Source of the DNA: Aquaspirillum sp. LM1
Lineage (GTDB): Bacteria; Pseudomonadota; Gammaproteobacteria; Burkholderiales; Aquaspirillaceae
Reading direction: 5' to 3'
Assembly: GCF_002002905.1 (NCBI RefSeq)
Contig: NZ_CP019509.1
Location: 3,696,001-3,760,000, forward strand
DNA length: 64,000 nt
Below the pieces are notes generated by a model that worked only from the letters and a program-made list of their open reading frames with translations, did no database searches and was not told where the DNA came from. This document shows positions 17,550 through 25,641 of this stretch, piece after piece. Position numbers and translations under genes: made by a program. Each line of letters begins with the position of its first letter. The first letter of the stretch is position 1.

Positions 17550-18281
17550 TCACTTCGACCCCGTCACCGACGGCAAATAGGGCAACAGACGGTCGGTTTC
17601 TTTTTTGACTACCGCATAGCACTCGCAGCACAGCGCTTCCAGCTTGGGACGATTCAGCACGGTGATATGGCCACGGCTGTATTCAATCACTCCGAGCTTT
17701 TGCAGCTTGCCCGCCGCTTCGGTCACCCCTTCGCGGCGCACGCCGAGCATGTTGGCAATCAGTTCCTGGGTCATCACCAGGTCTGGCCCGGACAGCCGGT
17801 CCAGCGACAGCAACAACCAGCGGCACAGTTGCTGATCAATCGAATGGTGGCGGTTGCACACCGCGGTTTGCGCCATCTGGGTAATCAGCGCCTGCGAATA
17901 GCGCAGCATCAGATGGAGCATTTCGTTATGGCGATTGAATTCTTCCTTGAACAGGCTGCCCAGCAGGCGGTAGCCGTGGCCAGCGCTTTGCACAATCGCC
18001 CGGCTGGTGGTGCTTTCCCCGCCCATGAACAGCGCCACGCCAATCAAGCCTTCGTTGCCCACCACCGAAATTTCTGCCGATGCGCCACTTTCCATCACAT
18101 ACAGCAAGGACACGATGGAGTCGGTGGGAAAGTACACATGGCGCAATGTATCGCCTGATTCGTACAGCACCTTGCCCAATGGCAGCAACACCGGCTCCAG
18201 AGCAGGAAACAGGCGGCTTTGCACCTCTGCGGGCAGGGCGGCCAGCAGATGGTTCTGGTACGGCGAAAGGGGGTCCGACAT
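17550..18281 (-). CDS. Crp/Fnr-family transcriptional regulator
   Basis: A 243-residue protein with an N-terminal cyclic-nucleotide-binding-like beta barrel (LLPLGKVLYESGDTLRHVYF, about residues 30-50) and a C-terminal winged helix (MTQELIANMLGVRREGVTEA, about 170-190). The FNR cysteine cluster is absent from the N-terminus, so oxygen sensing by an Fe-S cluster is unlikely. Two cysteines sit close together in LEALCCECYAVV near the end. It is convergent with the CsbD gene. The ligand is unknown. Confidence 0.88.
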   Translation of the reverse strand: MSDPLSPYQNHLLAALPAEVQSRLFPALEPVLLPLGKVLYESGDTLRHVYFPTDSIVSLLYVMESGASAEISVVGNEGLIGVALFMGGESTTSRAIVQSAGHGYRLLGSLFKEEFNRHNEMLHLMLRYSQALITQMAQTAVCNRHHSIDQQLCRWLLLSLDRLSGPDLVMTQELIANMLGVRREGVTEAAGKLQKLGVIEYSRGHITVLNRPKLEALCCECYAVVKKETDRLLPYLPSVTGSK

Positions 18282-18462
18282 GGCGATCTCCGGTCACGGG
18301 GCATGACATCGCAGTATAGCGGGATGGCGGTTCCGCTCTGTGCGCTAACGCACAGACAATCTGGTGTATCTGTGTATTCCACCCAGCGCACCAGGAGGTC
18401 CATTTTATCCATGCAGGCAGAGCGGGCTGTCGCCCGCCATCACTTCATCGAAAGGCTTCATC

Positions 18463-18609
18463 ATGCTTGAAACCATTGCCGTTATTCTGTTGGTCCTGTG
18501 GGCGCTCGGGCTGGTATCGTCATACACCGTCGGCGGATTCATTCATGTGCTGCTGGTGCTGGCGGTGGTGGTGATCCTGATCCGGGTGATCCAGGGCCGG
18601 CGCCTATAA
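18463..18609 (+). CDS. lmo0937-family small membrane protein
   Basis: A 48-residue peptide, [20 protein letters not shown] followed by a short polar turn and a second hydrophobic helix ending VIQGRRL. Two transmembrane segments and the [16 protein letters not shown] pattern match the lmo0937/DUF5670 family, which is of unknown function and often near stress genes. An AAAGG site lies upstream. It overlaps the convergent chemoreceptor gene by 6 bp. Confidence 0.85.
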   Translation: MLETIAVILLVLWALGLVSSYTVGGFIHVLLVLAVVVILIRVIQGRRL

Positions 18610-20247
18610 ACGCCCCAGCTTGAACCGCCCCACCTCGCTGTCCAATTGCTGAACAATACTTTTCAGCTGCTGGGCCAGGGTAATCGCCTGGTCGGCGTTG
18701 ACACTGAAGGTGGCCGCCGAATGGGCCACCTGGCCGGTGCGCTGGCCAATGTGCTGCGCCGCCTGATTTTGCTCGGCCAGCGCGTCAAGCAGCCGGGTCA
18801 GCTCGCTGTGCGCCGACTGCGCACCCTGGCGCAATTCGGCAAACGGTGCCAGCAGCTCGCCAATCAGCTTCACGCCAAACGCCACCAGATCCTCGCCCTG
18901 CAGCAGATTGTCGGCTGAGGCGCGGGTTTGCTGCTGGATGGCGGCAATGGTGTCGACAATTTCCTGGGTCGAGCGCGTGGTGTGCTCAGACAATTTGCGG
19001 ATTTCGTCGGCCACCACGGCAAACCCGCGTCCGGCCTCACCCGCGCGGGCCGCCTCAATCGCGGCGTTCAGTGCCAGCAGATTGGTCTGCTCGGCAATCG
19101 AACGAATCACCCCAACCACCCGATGAATTTCGTCAGTTTTGCCTGCCAGCTCGGCCACCTCCCGCGACGAGGCATGAATGGTGTCCACCATGCGGTGAAT
19201 TTCTCCGGCGGCTTCGCGCAGCAGCTGGTCGCCACGTTCGGACAGGGTCAGCGCCCGCGCCGACACCGCCTGCACCTGATGCGAGCTGGCCGACAGCCGC
19301 TCGATATTGCGCCCAAGCTGGTCCACTGCCGTGGCCATGGCTGCGGTGGCATCGGTTTGCCCCGCCGCCCCCCGATGAATATGCTCGCACAGCGAACTCA
19401 TATTGCAGGCCGCACCGGACACACCGCCGGCGGCCTGCTGAATTCGCGCCACCAGGGCATGCAACTGGGCGCGCATCCGCTCCAGATTGGCCATCAGGCT
19501 GTGCGGGCTGGCCTGCGGAGCAACGATATGATGGGTGAGGTTGCCCTCGGCAATACTGGCCAGCGCCAAGGCGGCATGGCGCGGGTCGCCACCCAGCGGC
19601 TGCTGCACACTGCGCAAAATGCCCAGCCCCACCCCCAGCGCCGCCAGGCCGCTGAACAGGGTCAGCCCCCAGAGCAGCTGGCGCTGTTGCTGGCCAGTGG
19701 CTTCGGCCTGCTCCGCCGCCTGGCGCAGCAATCCTTCCTGCAACGCCAGAAATTCACGCATCCGTGTGGTGTAGTCGTGCAGCACCGGCACGCCCTCACG
19801 GGCAAACAGGTCACGCGCTTCTGGCTCCTGCCCGCTTTGCAGCAGCGCCACCAGCTGCGGCGTCACCGCGCTAAGCGCCTGATGCTGGGTTTGCAGCCGG
19901 CCCAACAGCGCCTTGCCTTCCGGCAGTGTCACCAGCTGGCCCACTGCCGCCAGCTCGGCACGAATGGCGGCGTCGCGCTTGGGCAGGCTGGTGCTGAAGC
20001 GGCGCAGGTCGGCAGCAGTGGGGTTTTCGTTCACCAGCGCGTAAATATCGCGCTCCATATCGTTAATCAGGAACAGCGTCCGGGTGGCGTGGGTCACTTT
20101 AGCCGCTTCCACCTGGGTGAGCTGACGCGAACTGGCCTGCATGCGCGACATGCCATAGCCCGAGGCCAGGCTCAGCACGGCAAACAGGGCAATCAGCAAA
20201 ATCACGCCCAGACGGATACGCCAGATCAGGCTCAGGGACGACAGCAT
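18604..20247 (-). CDS. methyl-accepting chemotaxis protein
   Basis: A 547-residue transmembrane chemoreceptor. Start at 20247 ([14 protein letters not shown]) has GGAG about 8 nt upstream. It has TM1 (about 10-32), a periplasmic four-helix-bundle-like sensor (about 35-185), TM2 ([20 protein letters not shown]), a short HAMP-like linker and a long coiled-coil signalling domain with the tip [21 protein letters not shown] minus variations. No C-terminal CheR-tethering pentapeptide is seen (ends RFKLGRL). It signals to CheA/CheW at the pole. Ligand unknown. A 40-aa ORF precedes it on the same strand. Confidence 0.93.
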   Translation of the reverse strand: MLSSLSLIWRIRLGVILLIALFAVLSLASGYGMSRMQASSRQLTQVEAAKVTHATRTLFLINDMERDIYALVNENPTAADLRRFSTSLPKRDAAIRAELAAVGQLVTLPEGKALLGRLQTQHQALSAVTPQLVALLQSGQEPEARDLFAREGVPVLHDYTTRMREFLALQEGLLRQAAEQAEATGQQQRQLLWGLTLFSGLAALGVGLGILRSVQQPLGGDPRHAALALASIAEGNLTHHIVAPQASPHSLMANLERMRAQLHALVARIQQAAGGVSGAACNMSSLCEHIHRGAAGQTDATAAMATAVDQLGRNIERLSASSHQVQAVSARALTLSERGDQLLREAAGEIHRMVDTIHASSREVAELAGKTDEIHRVVGVIRSIAEQTNLLALNAAIEAARAGEAGRGFAVVADEIRKLSEHTTRSTQEIVDTIAAIQQQTRASADNLLQGEDLVAFGVKLIGELLAPFAELRQGAQSAHSELTRLLDALAEQNQAAQHIGQRTGQVAHSAATFSVNADQAITLAQQLKSIVQQLDSEVGRFKLGRL

Positions 20248-20299
20248 GGCAGACACTCCAGCAATGGCAGGCAGCCGGCGCACCGGCTGCTGCCGTCGG

Positions 20300-20422
20300 T
20301 CAATGGGCGGGCGGGGAGGCAAACAGGGTGTGCAGGGTGTGTTGCAAAGCCAGTATGCGCTGGCCAAGATCGTGCAGTTCACGGCGCAGGGCGTGGCTGG
20401 AGTGGTAAGTGGCAGGTTTCAT
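20300..20422 (-). CDS. 40-aa hypothetical ORF upstream of the chemoreceptor
   Basis: Starts at ATG 20422 with a near-perfect GGAGGA site (20431-20436, 8-nt spacing) and ends at TGA 20300-20302, 52 bp before the chemoreceptor start. The product begins [20 protein letters not shown] and ends TLFASPPAH; it is predicted to be one amphipathic helix ([20 protein letters not shown]) and soluble. It has no signal peptide. A hairpin with eight T residues on this strand lies just before its ribosome site. I do not recognise the family. The quality of the ribosome site is the main support; it could act as a leader peptide. Confidence 0.55.
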   Translation of the reverse strand: MKPATYHSSHALRRELHDLGQRILALQHTLHTLFASPPAH

Positions 20423-20436
20423 CGGGGTCATCCTCC

Positions 20437-20471
20437 AAAAAAAACGGCAAGGCCGGGTCATGCCTTGCCGT
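20437..20471 (-). terminator. terminator-like hairpin in the chemoreceptor leader
   Basis: On the minus strand ACGGCAAGGC and GCCTTGCCGT form a perfect 10-bp stem with an 8-nt loop, followed directly by T8 and then the GGAGGA of the 40-aa ORF. This is a textbook intrinsic terminator. Any transcript of the chemoreceptor starting upstream would have to read through it, so it may be an attenuator; otherwise it ends transcripts coming from the IS element. Confidence 0.75.
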
Positions 20472-20671
20472 CATAGCCAGTGACAAGTCGAGAAGAAGCG
20501 GAAGGTTTCCGCACTACCGACTGTAACGGGGGATAGGCAGATCAAAAAGTAATGAATGATTAGATTTTAATTGCTAATTGATCTAAGAAACACCCGGACA
20601 CACTGCCCCATTGCAGCAAACCGCCCGAAGGCTGCCGCGCATTTGCGTCCGTGCGCCAGGCAACGCCAGAC

Positions 20672-20700
20672 AAAAAAAGGGCATGCCCCTCAGCATGCCC
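20672..20700 (-). terminator. terminator downstream of tnpA remnant
   Basis: GGGCATG and CATGCCC (20679-20685 and 20694-20700) pair with an 8-nt loop, and the minus strand continues into T7. It lies 40-60 bp outside the left end of the IS605-like element and would end minus-strand transcription from it. Confidence 0.6.
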
Positions 20701-20796
20701 CCAAACGTCCTCGCTACTTTTACCAAGTGTGCGGAAAGCCTCGTCCTTCAGGGCGGGGATGAATAGCACGAAGGCGTAGCCGTCTTTTCGCTGCAC

Positions 20797-21343
20797 TTAA
20801 TGTGGCGTCTGCTGTTGTTCAATGTACTGCCGGATGACGGCAATCGGCGCACCACCACAACTGCCTGCAAAATAGCTGGGTGACCATAGCGCACCATCCC
20901 ACAGTTTTTGCTTAATACTGGGGTAGTTTTTTTTGCGAATCATACGGCTCGATACACCTTTCAGACTGTTCATCAGATTAGATACAGCCACTTTCGGTGG
21001 ATAGTTCACTAGTAGCCAGTCACGTTGAAACACGATGGCTCACGTTCCACGACGAACCACTCGCCGCACCCCACCGCGTCATTCCCGCGCAGGCGGGAAT
21101 CCAGGCGTGTCCACAGCGTACAGCGGGGTGAGCGCTCATCAGCGCTACCTGCGCCATGCCCACCGCGCACGCTGTGGCGCGGTCTGGGTTCCCGCCTTCG
21201 CGGGAACGACACCTGAGGTGAAACTCATGCCGAAAGCGGTCTAATCGCCTGTCAGTCGATTCAGATCATGGTGACTGGCTACTAGTAGGTGAACATGGTC
21301 GTCTTCGCCGTCAAACGTGCCGAATATTGTTGTCATTTGTCAT
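20797..21343 (-). pseudogene. tnpA: IS200/IS605 transposase TnpA, interrupted by a MITE and N-terminally truncated
   Basis: The C-terminal half (20797-21007) reads VNYPPKVAVSNLMNSLKGVS... and ends with the helix IRQYIEQQ that carries the catalytic tyrosine. The HUH segment FDGEDDHVHLL lies on the other side of the MITE (about 21287-21325, minus strand). Removing the insert and keeping one ACTAGT restores the uninterrupted reading frame H-L-L-V-N-Y-P-P-K, which proves the disruption. Upstream of FDGEDD the usual N-terminal strand is also missing. The Y1 transposase is therefore dead, and the element needs help in trans to move. Confidence 0.88.
21008..21286 (-). repeat. MITE-like 279-bp repeat, copy C, inserted in tnpA
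   Basis: Perfect 16-bp terminal inverted repeats ACTAGTAGCCAGTCAC (21008-21023) and GTGACTGGCTACTAGT (21271-21286). Both ends contain the palindrome ACTAGT, of which the empty site had one copy, so 4-6 bp of target were probably duplicated. The interior is about 90% like copy B in reverse orientation and holds two dRS3-like palindromes. No transposase is encoded. Confidence 0.9.
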
Positions 21344-21365
21344 ATGCCAAACTATACTTCAAGGC

Positions 21366-22571
21366 ATGGAACGCCTACAAGCCTTCAAATTCGAGCTACA
21401 GCCCAATGGCGAACAGCAGCGCAATATGCGCCGCTTCGCGGGCTCATGTCGCTTCGTGTTTAACAAAGCATTGGCGTTGCAGCAGGAACGACGCGAGCAA
21501 GGCGAAAAGAAACTGAGCTATGCGGGGCTGTGCAAAGTGCTGACCGAATGGAAAGCACAACCAGAAACGATTTGGCTGAAAGAAACGCACTCGCAGCCAT
21601 TGCAGCAGAAGCTCAAGGACTTGGAACGCGCCTACGTTAATTTCTTCGAGAAACGTGCGGACTTCCCGCGCTTCAAGAAAAAAGGCATGGGTGACAGCTT
21701 CCGCTTTCCGCAAGGCTGCAAGCTAGAGCAAACCAATTCCCGTATCTTTTTGCCCAAGCTGGGCTGGCTGCGCTATCGCAACTCACGTCCCGTTTTGGGT
21801 GATGTATGCAATGTCACGGTCAGTCAGTCGGGCGGCAAGTGGTTTGTGTCGATTCAAACTCGGCGCGAAGTTGAAACAGAGCAACCACAAGGCGGCATTG
21901 TCGGTCTCGACATGGGGATTGCCCGTTTCACCACTTTGAGTGATGGCAGCCACTACGACCCGCTCAACAGTTTCAAAAAACACCAGCAACGCCTTAAAAG
22001 GTACCAACGCCGTATGGCGCGAAAGGTGAAATTCAGCGCCAATTGGAAGAAAGCCAAGGCCAAAGTCACGCAAGTGCATATCGACATTGGCAACGCCCGC
22101 AAGGACTATCTGCACAAAGCTTCAACAATAATCAGCCAAAACCACGCGATTGTATGTATCGAAGATTTGCAGATACGGAATATGTCCAAGTCCAGCAAGG
22201 GCAATGTTGAGCAGCACGGCAAAAAAGTGGCACAAAAGTCCGGCTTGAATCGGTCGATTCTCGACCAAGGCTGGGGCGAGTTTCGCCGCCAGTTGGACTA
22301 CAAGCTGGCGTGGCGCGGAGGGCACTTAATTGCCGTGCCACCGCACAACACCAGCCGGACGTGTCCCGCTTGCGGTCATGTCTCCGGCGAAAATCGCCAG
22401 ACACAGGCCAAGTTCGAGTGCGTCGAATGTGGTTATGAAAATAACGCTGACTATGTTGGCGCGATTAATGTATTAGAGCGCGGACAGCGCTTGTTAGCCT
22501 GTGGAGAATTGGCGCAGTCAGGCCGTTCTGCGAAGCAGGAACTCGCCGAAGCGAGTCAGGCGCAAGCCTAA
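21366..22571 (+). CDS. tnpB: TnpB RNA-guided nuclease (IS605 OrfB)
   Basis: A 401-residue TnpB. ATG 21366 (MERLQAFKFELQPNGEQ) gives the standard N-terminus. The RuvC active site is complete: Asp182 in GLDMGIARF, Glu266 in CIEDLQIRN and Asp362 in NADYVGAIN. The zinc finger has CPAC (333-336) and CVEC (352-355). TnpB of ISDra2 is a nuclease guided by an RNA made from the transposon right end; no residue here argues against activity. With tnpA dead, this copy could persist only as a nuclease or a relic. The C-terminal tail is rich in Ala, Glu and Gln. Confidence 0.93.
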   Translation: MERLQAFKFELQPNGEQQRNMRRFAGSCRFVFNKALALQQERREQGEKKLSYAGLCKVLTEWKAQPETIWLKETHSQPLQQKLKDLERAYVNFFEKRADFPRFKKKGMGDSFRFPQGCKLEQTNSRIFLPKLGWLRYRNSRPVLGDVCNVTVSQSGGKWFVSIQTRREVETEQPQGGIVGLDMGIARFTTLSDGSHYDPLNSFKKHQQRLKRYQRRMARKVKFSANWKKAKAKVTQVHIDIGNARKDYLHKASTIISQNHAIVCIEDLQIRNMSKSSKGNVEQHGKKVAQKSGLNRSILDQGWGEFRRQLDYKLAWRGGHLIAVPPHNTSRTCPACGHVSGENRQTQAKFECVECGYENNADYVGAINVLERGQRLLACGELAQSGRSAKQELAEASQAQA

Positions 22572-22650
22572 CCGCAGTAGGAATCCCCTTCCTTCCCGCT
22601 CTTAAGAGCGGCGAGCCATAGGCGAGAGGGAGGGGAGGATGTCAAAACTC
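22480..22650 (+). ncRNA. candidate right-end guide RNA (omega RNA) region
   Basis: In studied TnpB systems the guide RNA spans the 3' end of tnpB and the right end of the element. Here that region contains the palindrome CCGCTCTTAAGAGCGG flanked by CCCTTCC and GGGAGGGG arms, consistent with a stable hairpin. The 3' boundary, and thus the guide, would start near 22640-22650. This is by analogy only. Confidence 0.35.
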
Positions 22651-22658
22651 AATCACCG

Positions 22659-24527
22659 TCAGCGTTTCCCGTGCGCCAACCGTTTGACCACTGCCACCAG
22701 GGCATCCACTTCCTCGCAGGTGTTGTAAAACGCCAGCGACGGACGCACGGTGGCTTCCAGGCCAAAGCGCCGCAAAATCGGTTGGGCACAGTGGTGGCCG
22801 GAGCGCACGGCAATGCCTTCGCGATTCAGCGCCGCGCCGATTTCCTCGGAGCGGTAGCCCGGCAGCACAAACGACAGCACGCTGGCCTTGTGCTGCGCGG
22901 TGCCAATCAGGCGCAGGCCGGGCACGCTTTGCAGACCATGGGTGGCGTAGCCCAGCAGGTCGTGCTCGTACTGGGCAATCCGCTCGATCCCGATGCTTTC
23001 CACGTAGTCAATCGCGGCACCCAGGCCCACGGCATCGGCAATATTGCCGGTGCCGGCTTCAAACCGGTTGGGTGCCGGCTGGTACACGGTTTTCTCAAAG
23101 GTCACGTCGGCAATCATATTGCCGCCGCCCTGCCAGGGCGGCATGGCCTCCAGCAGCGCCGCCTTGCCATACACCGCACCAATGCCGGTGGGCGCAAACA
23201 CCTTGTGTCCGGAAAACACAAAGAAGTCGGCGTCGATGGCCTGCACATTCACCCGCATATGCGACACCGACTGCGCGCCATCCACCAGCACCCTGGCCCC
23301 CGCCGCATGCGCCAGCGCGACGATGGTTTCCACCGGCGTGATGGTGCCCAGTGCATTCGACACCTGGGTGATGGCCACCAGCTTGGTGCGGCTGTTGAGC
23401 AACTGACGGTATTCATCCAGCAGGATTTGCCCGCTGTCGTCTACCGGAATCACCCGGATGGTGGCACCCACCCGCTGCGCCAGCAATTGCCACGGCACGA
23501 TATTGGCGTGGTGTTCCAGCTGCGACACCACGATTTCATCGCCGGCACCGATGTTCTGCTGGCCCCAGGTGTTGGCCACCAGATTGATGGCCTCGGTGGC
23601 CCCGCGCACAAAGATGATTTCATCCGGCGAGGCGGCACCGATAAAGCGCGCCACTTTCTGCCGGGCCGCTTCGTAAGCGTCGGTGGCCCTGGCGGCCAGT
23701 TCATGCGCCGCACGGTGGATGTTGGAGTTTTCGTGCTGGTAAAAATACGCCAGCCGGTCAATCACCGCCTGCGGCTTGTGCGTGGTGGCGGCATTGTCCA
23801 GCCAGATCAGCGGCTTGCCGTTTACCCGCTCAGCCAGGATGGGAAAATCCCGGCGCACGGCCTGCACGTCCAGCCCACTGCTGTGCTGGCCTGCGCGTGG
23901 CGTGGCGTCTGGCGCAGCGTCCAGGCGCGGCACGTCGCCGTCCAGAAAGTAAAACGACGACGGCGTGGCCGGGGCGGCGCTGACCGGTGCCGCCGGCTGA
24001 CGCGGCGACTCGCTCAGCAAATCCCGCAGGCTGTCTTCGCTGGGCAAGCCAAACGAGCGAGCCACCACGGCGTCGTCGCCAATCGGCAGCTGCGGCGTGG
24101 CCGGTACATTCGGACCCGCGCGGCTGAACAACGCGCCGCTTTCGGCCAGAAAGTAATAGCCGCTGGCGCTGTCCTGAGGCGGACGAGCCGGCTGCGGCAG
24201 CTCGGGCAAGCCGGCGCCGTAACCCACCGGCACGGCAAACGACGCCGGGCCAGCGCGGCCAAAGTCGCTCAGGCCGGGTGTGCTGCCATTGGCCCCGCCC
24301 ACACCGGGCGAGGACGGCGGCGCAGACGGCAGCGCGCTTACCGACGGGGTGACGCTGCCTGCGGCGACCGGGCCAGCAGACGGAATGGCAGCGGGAGCCT
24401 GTGCCGCTTCAATCGGCGTGGGGGCCTGGCCGGGCAGGCTGGCAAAGAAGCTGTTGGCCAGTTGGGTCAGTGTGGCGATGTCAGGCAAGCCTGCCGCCGG
24501 ATCACTTGTAAGTATTGGGGTAGTCAT
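22659..24527 (-). CDS. family 2A encapsulin cargo protein, cysteine desulfurase
   Basis: A 622-residue protein. Residues from about 1 to 225 are a low-complexity Pro/Ala-rich region with short conserved blocks (TLTQLANSFFASLPG, YYFLAESG, FYFLDGD), the pattern of a family 2A encapsulin cargo-loading domain. The rest is a SufS-like class II cysteine desulfurase with the PLP lysine in VFSGHKVFAPTGIG and the catalytic cysteine in VRSGHHCAQPILRR. It removes sulfur from cysteine, giving alanine and a persulfide, probably inside the shell. Start at 24527 lies inside the shell gene (26-bp overlap). The N-terminal extension distinguishes it from housekeeping SufS. Confidence 0.93.
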   Translation of the reverse strand: MTTPILTSDPAAGLPDIATLTQLANSFFASLPGQAPTPIEAAQAPAAIPSAGPVAAGSVTPSVSALPSAPPSSPGVGGANGSTPGLSDFGRAGPASFAVPVGYGAGLPELPQPARPPQDSASGYYFLAESGALFSRAGPNVPATPQLPIGDDAVVARSFGLPSEDSLRDLLSESPRQPAAPVSAAPATPSSFYFLDGDVPRLDAAPDATPRAGQHSSGLDVQAVRRDFPILAERVNGKPLIWLDNAATTHKPQAVIDRLAYFYQHENSNIHRAAHELAARATDAYEAARQKVARFIGAASPDEIIFVRGATEAINLVANTWGQQNIGAGDEIVVSQLEHHANIVPWQLLAQRVGATIRVIPVDDSGQILLDEYRQLLNSRTKLVAITQVSNALGTITPVETIVALAHAAGARVLVDGAQSVSHMRVNVQAIDADFFVFSGHKVFAPTGIGAVYGKAALLEAMPPWQGGGNMIADVTFEKTVYQPAPNRFEAGTGNIADAVGLGAAIDYVESIGIERIAQYEHDLLGYATHGLQSVPGLRLIGTAQHKASVLSFVLPGYRSEEIGAALNREGIAVRSGHHCAQPILRRFGLEATVRPSLAFYNTCEEVDALVAVVKRLAHGKR

Positions 24528-25431
24528 GGTACTTGCCAATCTCCACATCATCGAGCACGGCCACGGCATCTTCGGTCAGCACGGCCAGCGAGCAATACAG
24601 CGAAATCAGGTAGGAGGCGATGGCATTGCGGCTGATGCCCATGAAGCGCACCGACAGACCGGGGCTTTGTTCGCCCGCCAGGCCCGGCTGGAACAGGCCC
24701 ACCACGCCCTGACGCTTTTCGCCTACGCGCAGCAGCACAATCTTGGTTTTGCCATCCTCGATCGGCAGCTTGTCCGACGGCACCAGCGGCACGCCGCGCC
24801 AGGTGAGGAACTGCGAACCAAACAGACTGACGGTCGGCGGCGGCACGCCACGGCGGGTACATTCGCGGCCAAAGGCAGCAATGGCCAGCGGGTGCGCCAG
24901 GAAGAAGCCCGGTTCTTTCCACACCTTGGTCAGCAGTTCGTCCAGATCATCCGGGGTGGGTGCGCCGCTCAGGGTGCTGATGCGCTGGGTGGCGTCCACA
25001 TTGTGCAGCAGGCCGTATTCCGGATTGTTGATCAGTTCGCTTTCCTGGCGCTCTTTGATGGTTTCAATGGTCAGGCGCAGCTGTTCGCGAATCTGGTCGT
25101 GCGGGCTGCTGTACAGATCCGACACGCGGGTGTGTACGTCCAGCACGGTGGTGACCGCATTGAGGAAATACTCGCGCGGGTTCTGTTCGTAATCGACATA
25201 GGTTTGCGGCAGTTCGGCTTCATCGCGCTGCGAGCAGGCCACTTGCACGTTCGAGGCGTTTTTCACCCGGTTCAGACGGAAGATACCCGCTTCCACCGGC
25301 AGCCATTGCAGCATGTGCACCAGCCAGCGCGGCGAAATGGTGGACAGCTGCGGCACGGTTTTGGTGGCATTGGCCAGCTGGCGGGCGGCATGGTCGCCCA
25401 GTGCTTGCGGGACCGTCGTATAATCTGTCAT
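24502..25431 (-). CDS. family 2A encapsulin shell protein (SrpI-like)
   Basis: A 309-residue HK97-fold shell protein. It shows the family 2A pattern: MTDYTTVPQALGDHAARQLA, LPVEAGIFRLNRVKN, YVDYEQNPREYFLNAV and a C-terminal SLAVLTEDAVAVLDDVEIGK. The N-terminal arm is of the family 2 type. Such proteins assemble into roughly 25-nm icosahedral compartments that take up cysteine desulfurase and store elemental sulfur in characterised cases. A strong AAGGAG-like site precedes ATG 25431. It is third in an operon (rhodanese, acetyltransferase, shell, cargo), with a 210-bp gap upstream holding a mobile repeat. Confidence 0.95.
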   Translation of the reverse strand: MTDYTTVPQALGDHAARQLANATKTVPQLSTISPRWLVHMLQWLPVEAGIFRLNRVKNASNVQVACSQRDEAELPQTYVDYEQNPREYFLNAVTTVLDVHTRVSDLYSSPHDQIREQLRLTIETIKERQESELINNPEYGLLHNVDATQRISTLSGAPTPDDLDELLTKVWKEPGFFLAHPLAIAAFGRECTRRGVPPPTVSLFGSQFLTWRGVPLVPSDKLPIEDGKTKIVLLRVGEKRQGVVGLFQPGLAGEQSPGLSVRFMGISRNAIASYLISLYCSLAVLTEDAVAVLDDVEIGKYHDYPNTYK

Positions 25432-25540
25432 TTTTAAAACTCCTTGTCATAATTAAAGGGTGCTACTGCCCCGTCCTGAACCATTCAGGCCGGGTCAATC
25501 CAAAAGCAGCCCACACACCGGCAGCGCAGGGTTGGAGAGG

Positions 25541-25641
25541 CGCTGATTGATTGAAAAATCGTTTTTCCAAAACCGAAATCCAGCAAAATCAACGCTCTGG
25601 ATTCACACCTTCGCGGGAATGGCGATTTTTTCAGCGTCTCC
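25541..25641 (+). repeat. about 105-bp interspersed repeat, copy 3, inside the encapsulin operon
   Basis: Starts CGCTGATTGATTGAAAAATC and ends TTTTTTCAGCGTCTCCTT. It abuts the stop codon of the serine acetyltransferase gene (25642) and separates it from the shell gene. It is the most diverged of the four copies. It could alter downstream expression by folding in the transcript. Confidence 0.8.

Larger units (their letters stand above)
20739..22650 (+). mobile_element. IS200/IS605-family element, tnpA disrupted, tnpB intact
   Basis: Divergent tnpA (minus) and tnpB (plus) as in IS605. The left end has the imperfect hairpin CCTCGTCCTTCAGGGCGGGG (20739-20758), typical of these elements; the right end, after tnpB, has the palindrome CCGCTCTTAAGAGCGG (22596-22611). 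A 279-bp MITE sits inside tnpA. These elements transpose as single-stranded DNA and do not make target duplications; exact boundaries are therefore approximate. Confidence 0.8.

Noticed and set aside
20437-20560. c-di-GMP riboswitch upstream of the chemoreceptor
   Set aside because: The conserved GEMM core and tetraloop-receptor features were not found; only a terminator hairpin and a GCGGAA/TTCCGC stem are present.
22671-24635. 654-codon plus-strand frame opposite the encapsulin cargo gene
   Set aside because: Shadow of the cysteine desulfurase; composition is dominated by His, Gly and Arg without motifs.
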